Origin: Clostridiales bacterium | GTDB lineage: Bacteria > Bacillota > Clostridia > Christensenellales > UBA1242 | DNA: 11,351 nt | Direction of reading: 5' to 3' | NCBI GenBank assembly: GCA_918241715.1 | Contig: CAKJYB010000027.1 | Location: 1 to 11,351 of the forward strand | Part shown: piece after piece, positions 1-5,987 of the stretch | Layout of the letters: every line of letters begins with the position of its first letter | Numbering within the stretch: the first letter of the stretch is position 1 | Notes under the pieces: generated by a model | What the model was told of the DNA's origin: nothing | Database searches by the model: none | The model's input: the letters and a program-made list of their open reading frames with translations, nothing else | Made by a program: the position numbers and the translations under genes

Positions 1-75
1 GATATGGTCTGCCCCATGGCACCATACCCAAGATTCCCCGTTCCGTAGCATAGTTTTGTTCCAAAACCAAGACGC
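1..75. other. GC-rich window edge, possible structured RNA or gene end
   Basis: The first 50 bases hold 28 G/C, far above the AT-rich surroundings. Positions 3-26 form an imperfect inverted repeat (ATGGT/ACCAT and GCC/GGC around a CCAT loop with a two-base bulge), and 53-67 form a 6-bp hairpin GTTTTG-TTC-CAAAAC. High GC plus nested hairpins in an AT-rich genome is typical of structured RNA. I could not match it to tRNA, 5S, SRP, tmRNA, RNase P or a common riboswitch, and the strand is unclear. On the minus strand one frame is also open and reads WCHG, the zinc motif of LanC-like proteins, but four residues at a window edge prove nothing. Confidence 0.3.
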
Positions 76-110
76 TTTTTCTTCACATCTTAATATATGT
101 TTGTCCAAAC

Positions 111-135
111 AAAAAAAGAAGAGTCGAAAACTCTT
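111..135 (-). terminator. Second of two tandem terminators after the CYTH-like gene
   Basis: On the minus strand AAGAGT-TTTCG-ACTCTT forms a 6-bp stem (119-135), followed by C and a run of seven T (111-117). It lies directly downstream of another terminator, so readthrough towards the GC-rich element at 1-75 would be doubly blocked. Confidence 0.75.
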
Positions 136-143
136 GCTTAAAC

Positions 144-169
144 AAAAAAAGAAGGTTATTCGCCTTCTT
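144..169 (-). terminator. First terminator of the CYTH-like gene, overlapping its stop codon
   Basis: Minus-strand stem AAGAAGG / CCTTCTT (149-155 with 163-169) with a 7-base loop, followed by a T run (144-150). The stop codon of the upstream gene sits in the loop, so the last codons form one arm of the hairpin. Confidence 0.75.
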
Positions 170-935
170 CTTGTCTTTCTTCTTTCTTTTTGCCCTTACC
201 CTTGCCCTTTTGTGCTTCTGGATTTTCTTTTGGAACACGTGTTCTTACAGCAATTTCAGCTACTTCAAGGTGGTTTTTGGTGAGTGGAACAAACTCTTTG
301 CAATATCTTTCAATCACCCACAAAATATGTTCTCTTTCTTTTTCATAATTTGGATCAAGAGAAAATGCAACGGAAAAGTTTCTAAGTCTTGCTCTTTTGC
401 CGTTTCTCATGTTTTTTACTTTCATCCATTCAAAGCAAACTTCTGCTTCATAACCTGTTCCACTGATAATTTTATATCTGTTTCCACTAAGTTCGCAAAC
501 AATGTATGGCGTTGTGTGTTTGATAATGTCAACAAGGTTAACCGTGAAGAGATTGTTGAAAACTTCGTTGATTTTGTCTGCAATTTGCACAGGAAAATCG
601 CTTGGCTGATCTTTTGGTTCACACTCTCCCAAAAATTCTTTTCTCTCTCTGTCTTCTACACGTCTTAAGTCGCTGAGTCTGATAAGAGTGAAATAAGATC
701 TTTGTGGGGTGTTTTTCTTTCTGATAATAAGGCCGGTGTTTGTCAAAAGATTTGTTGGTGTGTCATAACATGTCTCAACATCTTTGATTTTTTCGTCAAA
801 AACAATGTCGTAAAACCCAAGATTTTGCGACAATTTCAAAAGAGACTTTTTTTCGTCATCAATCAAAACATCATAGTTGTATCTGACATTTCTGTATTTT
901 GGGGTTTTTTCTTTTCCCTTATCGCCAAGAAACAT
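156..935 (-). CDS. CYTH-like domain protein with a charged C-terminal tail
   Basis: A 259-residue cytosolic protein with no membrane segment. Around residues 56-75 it carries a YDTPxxxLxxxGLxIRxK stretch, the pattern seen in CYTH/triphosphate-tunnel proteins (…YYDTp…L…g…LRiR), which hydrolyse or bind triphosphate-containing substrates or build polyphosphate (VTC branch). The N-terminal ExExK signature of active CYTH enzymes is not evident; the matching segment reads YDVLID, so activity is uncertain. Later basic pairs such as RAR/LRNF (about residues 182-187) could be tunnel residues. The last ~20 residues are almost only K, G, E, R and Q and are probably disordered. The start is set by AAGGAG five bases before ATG 935. 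Two terminators follow the gene and it is divergent from the rubrerythrin, so it is a single-gene unit. The family call is from motif only; the specific substrate is unknown. Confidence 0.5.
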   Translation of the reverse strand: MFLGDKGKEKTPKYRNVRYNYDVLIDDEKKSLLKLSQNLGFYDIVFDEKIKDVETCYDTPTNLLTNTGLIIRKKNTPQRSYFTLIRLSDLRRVEDRERKEFLGECEPKDQPSDFPVQIADKINEVFNNLFTVNLVDIIKHTTPYIVCELSGNRYKIISGTGYEAEVCFEWMKVKNMRNGKRARLRNFSVAFSLDPNYEKEREHILWVIERYCKEFVPLTKNHLEVAEIAVRTRVPKENPEAQKGKGKGKKKEERQEEGE

Positions 936-959
936 TTTTTCTCCTTCTTTTATAGTTAT

Positions 960-990
960 ATTCTAAACAAAAAACAAAAAAAATGCAAAT
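960..990 (-). promoter_or_regulatory. Possible promoter of the CYTH-like gene
   Basis: Minus strand shows TTGCAT and, 17 bases on, TAGAAT, about 25 bases before the start codon at 935. The -35 matches the consensus weakly, and the spacer is nearly all T. The 105-bp divergent gap to the rubrerythrin gene must also hold that gene's promoter, for which I see no convincing match. Confidence 0.35.
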
Positions 991-1040
991 GTTTAAAAGC
1001 ATAAAAATTGTCAATACTGCTTTTTGAAAAGGAGTAAAAC

Positions 1041-1637
1041 ATGAATTTTAATGACAGCACAACAAAAATAAATCTTGCAAGGTCTTTTGCCGGAGAATGT
1101 CAAGAGGGAGCAAGATATCAATTTATGTCAAAAATGGCCTTGCAGGATCAAATGCAATTCCTTTCCGACACACTAAAGACTTTGGCAAAAAATGAAATGG
1201 CTCATGCAAAAGTTTTTTATGACCTTATTTTGCAATACAGCGAAGGGAATGTAAGAAACATTCCAATCGAAGCCGGATTTCCGTTTGAGATGCCGGATTT
1301 GAAGACAAGTTTGGTCGAAGAATGTAAAAACGAAGTGTCAGAAGCTCAAAACATATACCCAAGTTTTGCAAGAATAGCAAAGGACGAAGGGTTTAAAGAA
1401 ATTGCAAAGATGTTTGATAGAATTGCAAAGATTGAAGCAACGCACGCAAAGATTTTGGACTATTTGTCGACACTATACAACTCAAACCGACTTTACAAAA
1501 GAGATAAGCAGACAGAATGGAAATGTTCTTCCTGTGGACACGTTGAAATCGCAAAAGAGGGCTTTAAACAATGCCCCGTCTGCAAATTGCCACAGGGATA
1601 TATCATAATCGATTTAGAAAAAGAGTTGTCAACCTGA
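1041..1637 (+). CDS. rbr: Rubrerythrin (di-iron peroxidase)
   Basis: Rubrerythrins reduce hydrogen peroxide to water in the cytosol of anaerobes. The 198-residue protein has the usual two-part build. The N-terminal four-helix ferritin-like domain shows the di-iron ligands E19, E52-x-x-H55, E98-x-x-E101 and E132-x-x-H135. A C-terminal rubredoxin domain carries C162-x2-C165 and C178-x2-C181, which bind one iron and pass electrons to the di-iron site. All expected ligands are present, so it should be active. The start is fixed by AAAAGGAG (1027-1034) before ATG 1041. The gene stands alone: the CYTH-like gene diverges upstream and HU converges downstream. Its stop codon TGA lies within its own terminator hairpin. 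I see no clear PerR-type operator. The family call is secure; the symbol is the generic one. Confidence 0.95.
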   Translation: MNFNDSTTKINLARSFAGECQEGARYQFMSKMALQDQMQFLSDTLKTLAKNEMAHAKVFYDLILQYSEGNVRNIPIEAGFPFEMPDLKTSLVEECKNEVSEAQNIYPSFARIAKDEGFKEIAKMFDRIAKIEATHAKILDYLSTLYNSNRLYKRDKQTEWKCSSCGHVEIAKEGFKQCPVCKLPQGYIIIDLEKELST

Positions 1638-1650
1638 CAACTCTTTTTCT
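1622..1650 (+). terminator. Rubrerythrin terminator containing the stop codon
   Basis: AGAGTTGTCA (1622-1631), loop ACC, TGACAACTCT (1635-1644), continuing into a T run. The perfect 10-bp stem uses the last sense codons as its left arm, and TGA starts the right arm. Confidence 0.9.
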
Positions 1651-1654
1651 GCAA

Positions 1655-1680
1655 CAAAAAACCAGCTGATTGCTGGCTAA
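1655..1680 (-). terminator. HU gene terminator
   Basis: On the minus strand CCAGC-AATCA-GCTGG (1662-1676) is followed by TTTTTT, 14 bases past the HU stop. It is a separate hairpin from the rubrerythrin terminator, so each convergent gene has its own. Confidence 0.8.
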
Positions 1681-1689
1681 TTGTTTATA

Positions 1690-1965
1690 TTAGTTGTTAA
1701 AAACAGCTACAAAGCTCTTTCCAAATTTGAATTTTGGAACTTTGTGTGCAGGAACCTTGATAGGTTTCTTTGTTGCAGGATTCAACTTTGTTGTTGCTGG
1801 TTTCTTTACAAGTTCGTAAGAACCAAATCCTGGGATTGAAATCTTTTCTCCTTTTTTAAGTGCTGCAACAATTGTGTCAACCAAAGCGTCAAAAACAATT
1901 CCTGCGTCTTTTTGTGTGCAATTTGCTCTTTCTGCAACTGCTTTTACGAATTCGCCTTTATTCAT
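1690..1965 (-). CDS. hup: HU-family nucleoid DNA-binding protein
   Basis: HU proteins are small dimeric proteins that bend and compact DNA. This 91-residue protein fits the family length and shows the N-terminal helical dimer part (MNKGEFVKAVAER…), the conserved PGFGSYE turn, the LNPAT-KKPI DNA-intercalating arm with its proline, and the PKFKFGKSF end. The arm has TTKLNPATKK in place of the more usual RxGRNPxTG, so it is somewhat divergent but keeps the NP. The frame extends upstream to 2001, but AAGGAG lies six bases before ATG 1965 and homologues start with MNK, so 1965 is chosen. A promoter with an extended -10 lies 46 bases upstream and a hairpin terminator follows: a one-gene transcript, as expected for an abundant protein. 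Confidence 0.93.
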   Translation of the reverse strand: MNKGEFVKAVAERANCTQKDAGIVFDALVDTIVAALKKGEKISIPGFGSYELVKKPATTKLNPATKKPIKVPAHKVPKFKFGKSFVAVFNN

Positions 1966-2010
1966 AAATTTCTCCTTTTTTCTTTTTATTTGCACTTTCA
2001 TGCTATTGTT

Positions 2011-2039
2011 ATAATATCACAAAAACACCGAAAAAACAA
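2011..2039 (-). promoter_or_regulatory. HU promoter with extended -10
   Basis: Minus strand: TTGTTT (2034-2039), 17-base spacer, TGA-TATTAT (-10 at 2011-2016). The extended TGn and the consensus spacing make this the best promoter for the HU gene. Confidence 0.7.
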
Positions 2040-2060
2040 ACGATTTATCAATAAAAACGC

Positions 2061-2903
2061 CTATCTTGCGAAAAATTTTTCAATTTCTGCAAAATAATAC
2101 TTAATTACACCCCAAAATCTGTTTCCAAAGTTTTGATTGTAAATGACAATTTCCACTCTTCCAACAACCTGTTTCAAGTCATAAAAGCCATCATATCTGC
2201 TGTCTTGGCTGTGTGCACGATTGTCTCCCAGACAGAAAACCTTGCCAGTTGGCACTTTTACATATATAATTCCGGCATTCGATTTAAAATAGTCATATTT
2301 GCTTTGATCTTCCAAAAACCTGTCATAAAACTTCTTTTCATAAGTTATTCCGTCATGTTCTATTTTTGTATACGTATTTGACAACCAATCTTTATAACTC
2401 TTTATTCTGTATGAGCCAGAGTCTTCAACAAGCGCAGTGTCAACATAGTTTGCTTTTTCTTCCGTGCTCATTGATTCAAACTTTTTTGCAGAAATTCTGT
2501 AAAGATAGAAGCAATTTACGCCATCATATTCTCCTGCAACAATTGAAACATAGTCTCCAGCCTGCCCCACAACCCTTTTGATAATGGAATCACTACTATT
2601 GTCAATAACAACAACGTCAAAAATTTCCACTTTGTCATTTTTGTTTACATAAACTGCGTCAACAACCGATTTTTTATCTGTGTCATCTATCTCAGAATTG
2701 TAAGTGTTTTTCATGGAAGCACCCTGCACAAGATAATAGCTGTGCGTTGTGGTGAAAACCGTATACCAAGTAAAAAAGATGAAGAAAAAGATAAGAATGA
2801 TGTAAAGTGGGATTGACCAAAACCAAAACAAGTTTAGTTTGTTCTTTTCATTCTTGATGTCTCTTTTTGTATTTTGAATAAAATTGTTGTCAAATCTACT
2901 CAA
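2061..2903 (-). CDS. lepB: Type I signal peptidase with a large insertion
   Basis: Cleaves signal peptides from exported proteins at the outer face of the membrane. With the TTG start it is 280 residues. A cytosolic N-terminus is followed by one membrane segment (about 26-51), then GASMKNTY with the catalytic Ser63, IIKRVVGQAGD with the general-base Lys109, and GDNRAHSQDSR at 226-236 (box E). All catalytic parts are present. The usual proline after SMx is replaced by Asn-Thr. About 110 residues lie between the Lys box and box E, much more than in short Bacillus SipS-type enzymes. The frame is open to ATG 2978 inside queH, but AAGGGAG (about 2909-2915) sits six bases before TTG 2903, and TTGAGTAG overlaps the queH stop, so translational coupling to queH is likely. 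ATG 2942 is the alternative start. Confidence 0.88.
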   Translation of the reverse strand: MSRFDNNFIQNTKRDIKNEKNKLNLFWFWSIPLYIILIFFFIFFTWYTVFTTTHSYYLVQGASMKNTYNSEIDDTDKKSVVDAVYVNKNDKVEIFDVVVIDNSSDSIIKRVVGQAGDYVSIVAGEYDGVNCFYLYRISAKKFESMSTEEKANYVDTALVEDSGSYRIKSYKDWLSNTYTKIEHDGITYEKKFYDRFLEDQSKYDYFKSNAGIIYVKVPTGKVFCLGDNRAHSQDSRYDGFYDLKQVVGRVEIVIYNQNFGNRFWGVIKYYFAEIEKFFAR

Positions 2904-3459
2904 CTTTTTCTCCCTTATTTTGTTTGTTGAATCTGCAGGCATACAGGCACCCACAATAGTTTTGTCTGTAAAGTCCAAGTTCTTTTGAAAGCTGAATGCT
3001 TCTTAAATATCCGTCCATTTTTTTGAAACTCTCTGCCAAAAATTTGATTTTGTAAATCTCTTCAAGTTGTTTTCCAACTTCAATTATTGTTGCAGAATTT
3101 TTGTATGGACTGACTGACAAAGTGGTTGTAAACACGTCAAAATTGTTTTCGCATGCAAATTTTGCAGTTTTTTCAAGTCTATAGAAAAAACATTTTGTGC
3201 ATCTTGCCCCACCTTCTTTTTCGTTTTCAAGTCCTTCAACAAATTTTCTCCATGCACCATTGTCATAGTCGAAATCAACATATTTGATTCCAAAATGGTC
3301 GCATACAATTTTTTGGTGAACCTTTCTCTTTTCATATTCTTCCACAGGCTCTATGTTTGGATTGTAATAAAAGATGGTCAAGTCATACCTGTCCTTAAGC
3401 CTTTCAATGCACACGGTGGAGCAAGGTCCACAGCAAGAGTGTAGCAACATTTTTTCCAT
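2896..3459 (-). CDS. queH: Epoxyqueuosine reductase QueH
   Basis: QueH (formerly DUF208) is the iron-sulfur enzyme that makes the last step of queuosine synthesis, reducing epoxyqueuosine to queuosine at position 34 of tRNAs with a GUN anticodon. It is unrelated to cobalamin-dependent QueG. The 187-residue protein matches the family: LLHSCCGPCS near the start (Cys9, Cys10, Cys13), RCTKC (Cys87, Cys90), TTTLSVSPYKN around 111-121, and the C-terminal YCGC (Cys169, Cys171). These cysteines are the expected cluster and metal ligands. No other queuosine gene is nearby. ATG 3459 has no ribosome binding site. A good promoter ends six bases upstream, so the mRNA may be leaderless; ATG at 3450 is an alternative. 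The signal peptidase gene overlaps its last 8 bases. Confidence 0.93.
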   Translation of the reverse strand: MEKMLLHSCCGPCSTVCIERLKDRYDLTIFYYNPNIEPVEEYEKRKVHQKIVCDHFGIKYVDFDYDNGAWRKFVEGLENEKEGGARCTKCFFYRLEKTAKFACENNFDVFTTTLSVSPYKNSATIIEVGKQLEEIYKIKFLAESFKKMDGYLRSIQLSKELGLYRQNYCGCLYACRFNKQNKGEKVE

Positions 3460-3465
3460 AATGTC

Positions 3466-3494
3466 ATTTTACTTAACTGAGTTATTCTTGTCAA
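3466..3494 (-). promoter_or_regulatory. queH promoter abutting the start codon
   Basis: Minus strand: consensus TTGACA (3489-3494), 17-base spacer, TAAAAT (3466-3471). Only six bases separate the -10 from ATG 3459, so the expected transcription start is at or next to the A of ATG. It lies in the 43-bp gap between arsR and queH and gives queH-lepB a transcript separate from arsR. Confidence 0.75.
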
Positions 3495-3502
3495 GTTAAA
3501 AA

Positions 3503-3844
3503 CTATCCCAAATTTTTGACAGCATACATCATCATATCATTTACTGCCGTGTCTTTTATGTGATAGACCAAAATTTTTCCTTCTCTTCTAAAGTCAATCA
3601 TATCCTGCACCTTTAAGGCCTTAAGTTGATGCGAAATTGTCGTCTGATTTGTCTTTAAAATTGCAGACAGATCGTTGACGCACAAATCCCTTATCGAAAG
3701 GGCTGACAGAATTTTTATTCTTGTCTCATCAGCAAAACTTTGAAAATAAAGTGCAAGTTTTGAAATTTCTCTCTCACCCGGAATAAGTTTTTGCACTTCA
3801 TACTTGTTTCTTTCTGATATTTTGATAAGTTTGTCGTTTTCCAT
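3503..3844 (-). CDS. ArsR/SmtB-family winged-helix repressor
   Basis: A 113-residue DNA-binding protein of the ArsR type. ADETRIKIL (38-46) leads into the first helix of the winged helix domain. The helix-turn-helix covers about 54-77 (DLCVNDLS…TTISHQLKAL), followed by the wing with FRREGKILVYHI. Many relatives sense metals through an ELCVC motif or histidines in the last helix. Here only one cysteine (Cys55, in LCVND) remains and the last helix (VNDMMMYAVKNLG) has no His, so classic metal sites look absent. The signal could be redox, another ligand, or none. AAGGAG (3850-3855) precedes ATG 3844. It diverges from the small ORF at 3991, a common arrangement for a repressor and its target, but the target is inferred. 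Confidence 0.88.
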   Translation of the reverse strand: MENDKLIKISERNKYEVQKLIPGEREISKLALYFQSFADETRIKILSALSIRDLCVNDLSAILKTNQTTISHQLKALKVQDMIDFRREGKILVYHIKDTAVNDMMMYAVKNLG

Positions 3845-3875
3845 AATATCTCCTTGTCAAAAAATGTTTTTTGCT

Positions 3876-3910
3876 CATATGTATACCTAGACACATCTAC
3901 ATAACAATTT
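3876..3910. promoter_or_regulatory. arsR promoter region with overlapping palindromes
   Basis: On the minus strand TTGTTA, a 16-base spacer and TATACA make a moderate promoter for arsR. The -10 lies in overlapping short palindromes (CATATG and GTATAC, about 3877-3887), a possible operator for the repressor itself. On the plus strand TTGACA at 3910-3915 lacks a good -10 at the right distance. Confidence 0.35.
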
Positions 3911-3990
3911 TGACAGACAAAAGAAAAATCGGCAATCAGAAATTTGTCGAAGAAAAAAGAAAAACAATTTATTTTGTAAAAGGGGGTTTT

Positions 3991-4179
3991 ATGACACAAG
4001 AGTTTTTATGGGTGTTTCTTCTTTCTGTTTTAAGTTCAAAAGAAGACACAAATCTTGCAACAAACACAAACATTTTACTCTTGCTTCTGCTTGGATTGAC
4101 AAACACAAACAACACGTTTGGCAACAACCAAACAGGTTTTTTTGGTTGCAACAGATGTTTTGGAACAAATTTTCAATAA
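3991..4179 (+). CDS. Small hydrophobic, Asn/Thr-rich protein with CxxC
   Basis: Not a recognised family. A 62-residue ORF preceded by AGGGGG four bases before ATG 3991; the frame runs further upstream without another supported start. It alternates two hydrophobic blocks (FLWVFLLSVL near residues 5-14 and ILLLLLLGL near 28-36) with polar N/T/S-rich linkers, and ends in GFFGCNRCFGTNF with a C-x2-C. The make-up suggests a membrane-associated or self-assembling small protein; the CxxC could bind metal or form a disulfide. It diverges from arsR, which may regulate it. No clear terminator follows. The good ribosome binding site argues for translation, but length and simple composition leave real doubt. 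Confidence 0.5.
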   Translation: MTQEFLWVFLLSVLSSKEDTNLATNTNILLLLLLGLTNTNNTFGNNQTGFFGCNRCFGTNFQ

Positions 4180-4441
4180 AATAATCTTGACAAAAATATT
4201 ATAATCAAATATTCAAAAGCATTTAAAATGCCTAAAATAAGGACAGAAAAATAATTTTTTAAATATTTTTTTGTCTTTTTTCTTTATTTTTTATTTTTTA
4301 ATAAATTTTTAGAAATTTTTTTGAAAAATTTTGTCAAATCGTTTTGAAAAAAGTTTTTGTTGTGCTATTATCATATTGTAAATCAAAAGAATATTCTTTT
4401 GTTCTTTGCAAAAAATAAATTAAATGAAGGAGGAAGGTTGT
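4180..4441 (+). promoter_or_regulatory. AT-rich control region and leader of the pilin-like gene
   Basis: No ORF. About 4250-4340 is almost purely A/T with many T and A runs, like an UP element or nucleoid-protein target. The promoter follows: TTGAAA (4344-4349), 16-base spacer, extended TGC-TATTAT (-10 at 4366-4371). Right after it is a perfect 18-bp palindrome (4384-4401, CAAAAGAAT and its complement), either an operator or a 5' hairpin in the mRNA. The leader ends in a strong AAGGAGG (4427-4433) eight bases before ATG. A TTGACA at 4187-4192 has a weak -10 (TATTCA) and may be a second promoter. Confidence 0.65.
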
Positions 4442-4846
4442 ATGAATTTTGGTTCAATGTTTGGTAAGGTTGCAACAACTTGGCAACAATTTATTGATGA
4501 GTCAGGTGCTACATGGGCTGGTGAATGGGTAGGAAAACTTCTTAACACATTATCACAAGTTATGTGGGTTGCTCTTGCTCTTGTTGGTGCTGCTGGTGCC
4601 GTTTACGCAATTTATGTTGGTGTAAAAATGGCTAGATCAGAATCTGCAGAACAACGTGAAGAAAACAAAAAGAGATTTATCAACATCATAGTATCAATTA
4701 TTGTTGTTATTGTTCTTATCCTTATCTTCAACGTAGTAGTACCTATGATTCTTAGTGCTACAGTAAAGAAAGCTGAAGACGGCGAAACTTCAACAACAGC
4801 AGTAAGAACACTTGTTGCTACAGCTAGAACATTCCTTCATGTCTAA
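4442..4846 (+). CDS. VirB2/TrbC pilin-like two-helix membrane protein
   Basis: A 134-residue protein with the build of type IV secretion pilin subunits: an N-terminal part of about 37 residues, a membrane helix at about 38-62 rich in A, G and V, a charged cytosolic loop at 63-78 (ARSESAEQREENKKR), a second helix at 79-104 and a polar tail. The A-R-x-E…E-x-x-K-K-R-x-I-N-x-I loop resembles the pilin-like conjugation proteins of Mollicutes and Clostridia. In VirB2 systems such proteins polymerise into a pilus; here no secretion ATPase, relaxase or coupling gene is visible. AAGGAGG eight bases before ATG 4442 decides the start over the in-frame ATG at 4424. Promoter, leader and strong terminator imply high expression as a single gene. 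Codons lean to GTT, GCT and CTT more than its neighbours, also fitting high expression. Family call from topology and loop only. Confidence 0.6.
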   Translation: MNFGSMFGKVATTWQQFIDESGATWAGEWVGKLLNTLSQVMWVALALVGAAGAVYAIYVGVKMARSESAEQREENKKRFINIIVSIIVVIVLILIFNVVVPMILSATVKKAEDGETSTTAVRTLVATARTFLHV

Positions 4847-4862
4847 TATATAGATAAAAATA

Positions 4863-4889
4863 AAGCATCTCTTTTGAGATGCTTTTTTT
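4863..4889. terminator. Bidirectional terminator between the pilin-like gene and prfA
   Basis: AAGCATCTC-TTTT-GAGATGCTT (4863-4884) is followed by TTTTT on the plus strand and by a T-rich stretch on the minus strand. It ends transcripts of the pilin-like gene from the left and of prfA (stop at 4899) from the right. Confidence 0.9.
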
Positions 4890-4898
4890 ATTGTCTTT

Positions 4899-5987
4899 TT
4901 AGTGTAAGTTTTGCAACAACTCTGTCCTTTCTTTCAAAATCATTGCATCAATAAACTGATCAAGGTCGCCATTCAAAACACCATTAAGGTCGTATGATGT
5001 AACATTTACTCTGTGGTCTGTAACCCTGCCCTGTGGATAGTTGTAAGTTCTGATTCTTTCGTTTCTGTTTCCACGTCCAACCTGGCTTTTTCTGTTTGCA
5101 TCATATTCGCTGTTTCGCTGTTCTTCATAATAGTCATAAATCTTCGACTTCAAAATTGCCATCGCTTTCTCTTTGTTTTTAAGCTGTGATCTTTCATCTT
5201 GGCATGTAACAACAATATTGAGTGGCAAGTATGTCATACGAATTGCCGTTTCAACCTTGTTGACGTTCTGCCCACCAGCTCCACCGGAGTGATAAACGTC
5301 TATACGCAAATCTTTGTCTTGAATTTCGATGTCAATATCTTCAACTTCTGGCATACATGCAACGGTTGATGTTGATGTGTGAATTCTTCCCTGACTTTCT
5401 GTTTCTGGCACTCTTTGAACTCTATGTACACCACTTTCGTATTTCATACGGGAGTATGCACCTTTGCCCCTTATCATCAAAGTCGCTTCCTTGATTCCAC
5501 CGATTTCAGTTTCTGACACATCAATATATTCAACTTTCCATCTGCGTTTTTCTGCATAATGGCTATACATTCTGCAAAGTTCCAGACAGAAAAGTGCAGA
5601 CTCTTCCCCACCGGCAGCTGAACGAATTTCAATAATTGCGTTGCTGTCATCATTTTCGTCCTTTGGAAGAAGCAAAATCTTTATGTCTTCAACTTTCTGT
5701 TCTATCTTTTCTTTAAGGTTTTGAATTTCATTTTCAAAAAGGTCTTTCATTTCTGCGTCTGTTTCGTTTTTTAAGTCATTTTCGCACCCTTGCAAATCTT
5801 CGTCAAGTTTTTTCAAATCGACATATGCAAGTGCAACATCTTCAATGGAGCTTCTTTCTTTGACAAGTTTTTTCCATTCAAGGTTGTCTGCAATAATTTC
5901 CGGACGAGAAATAAGGTCTGTGAGCTCATCATACCTTTCTTTCGATTTTTGTGTTTTCTCTAAAATTTCTTTATACGTTTGTTCCAC
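4899..5987 (-). CDS. prfA: Peptide chain release factor 1
   Basis: RF1 reads UAA and UAG stop codons on the ribosome and triggers release of the peptide. The 362-residue protein is full length. A helical N-terminal domain is followed by IIEIRSAAGGEES (118-130), the stop-codon reading PxT motif as PET at 194-196 in RVPETESQGRIHTS (RF2 would have SPF), and the catalytic GGQ at 238-240. The GGQ glutamine is the residue methylated by PrmC, encoded immediately upstream. The start is GTG at 5987, with AAAGGA about eight bases before it; the gene overlaps the end of prmC by 17 bases, so the two are translationally coupled. A hairpin terminator follows the gene. Confidence 0.97.
   Translation of the reverse strand: MEQTYKEILEKTQKSKERYDELTDLISRPEIIADNLEWKKLVKERSSIEDVALAYVDLKKLDEDLQGCENDLKNETDAEMKDLFENEIQNLKEKIEQKVEDIKILLLPKDENDDSNAIIEIRSAAGGEESALFCLELCRMYSHYAEKRRWKVEYIDVSETEIGGIKEATLMIRGKGAYSRMKYESGVHRVQRVPETESQGRIHTSTSTVACMPEVEDIDIEIQDKDLRIDVYHSGGAGGQNVNKVETAIRMTYLPLNIVVTCQDERSQLKNKEKAMAILKSKIYDYYEEQRNSEYDANRKSQVGRGNRNERIRTYNYPQGRVTDHRVNVTSYDLNGVLNGDLDQFIDAMILKERTELLQNLH

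Noticed and set aside
1..51. LanC-like WCHG reading on the minus strand
   Set aside because: Only a four-residue match at the window edge, with no supported start and base composition more like structured RNA.
171..668. 165-residue plus-strand ORF
   Set aside because: Antisense to the CYTH-like gene, no ribosome binding site, and its F/C/S-rich make-up is typical of a shadow of an AT-rich gene.
1402..1608. 68-residue ORF within the rubrerythrin gene, +1 frame
   Set aside because: Lies wholly within a well-supported gene and has no start signals.
4021..4179. CRISPR-like or tandem repeats of ACAAACA in the small ORF
   Set aside because: The repeats are irregular, a few bases long, and explained by Asn/Thr codons; no spaced direct repeats occur anywhere in the window.
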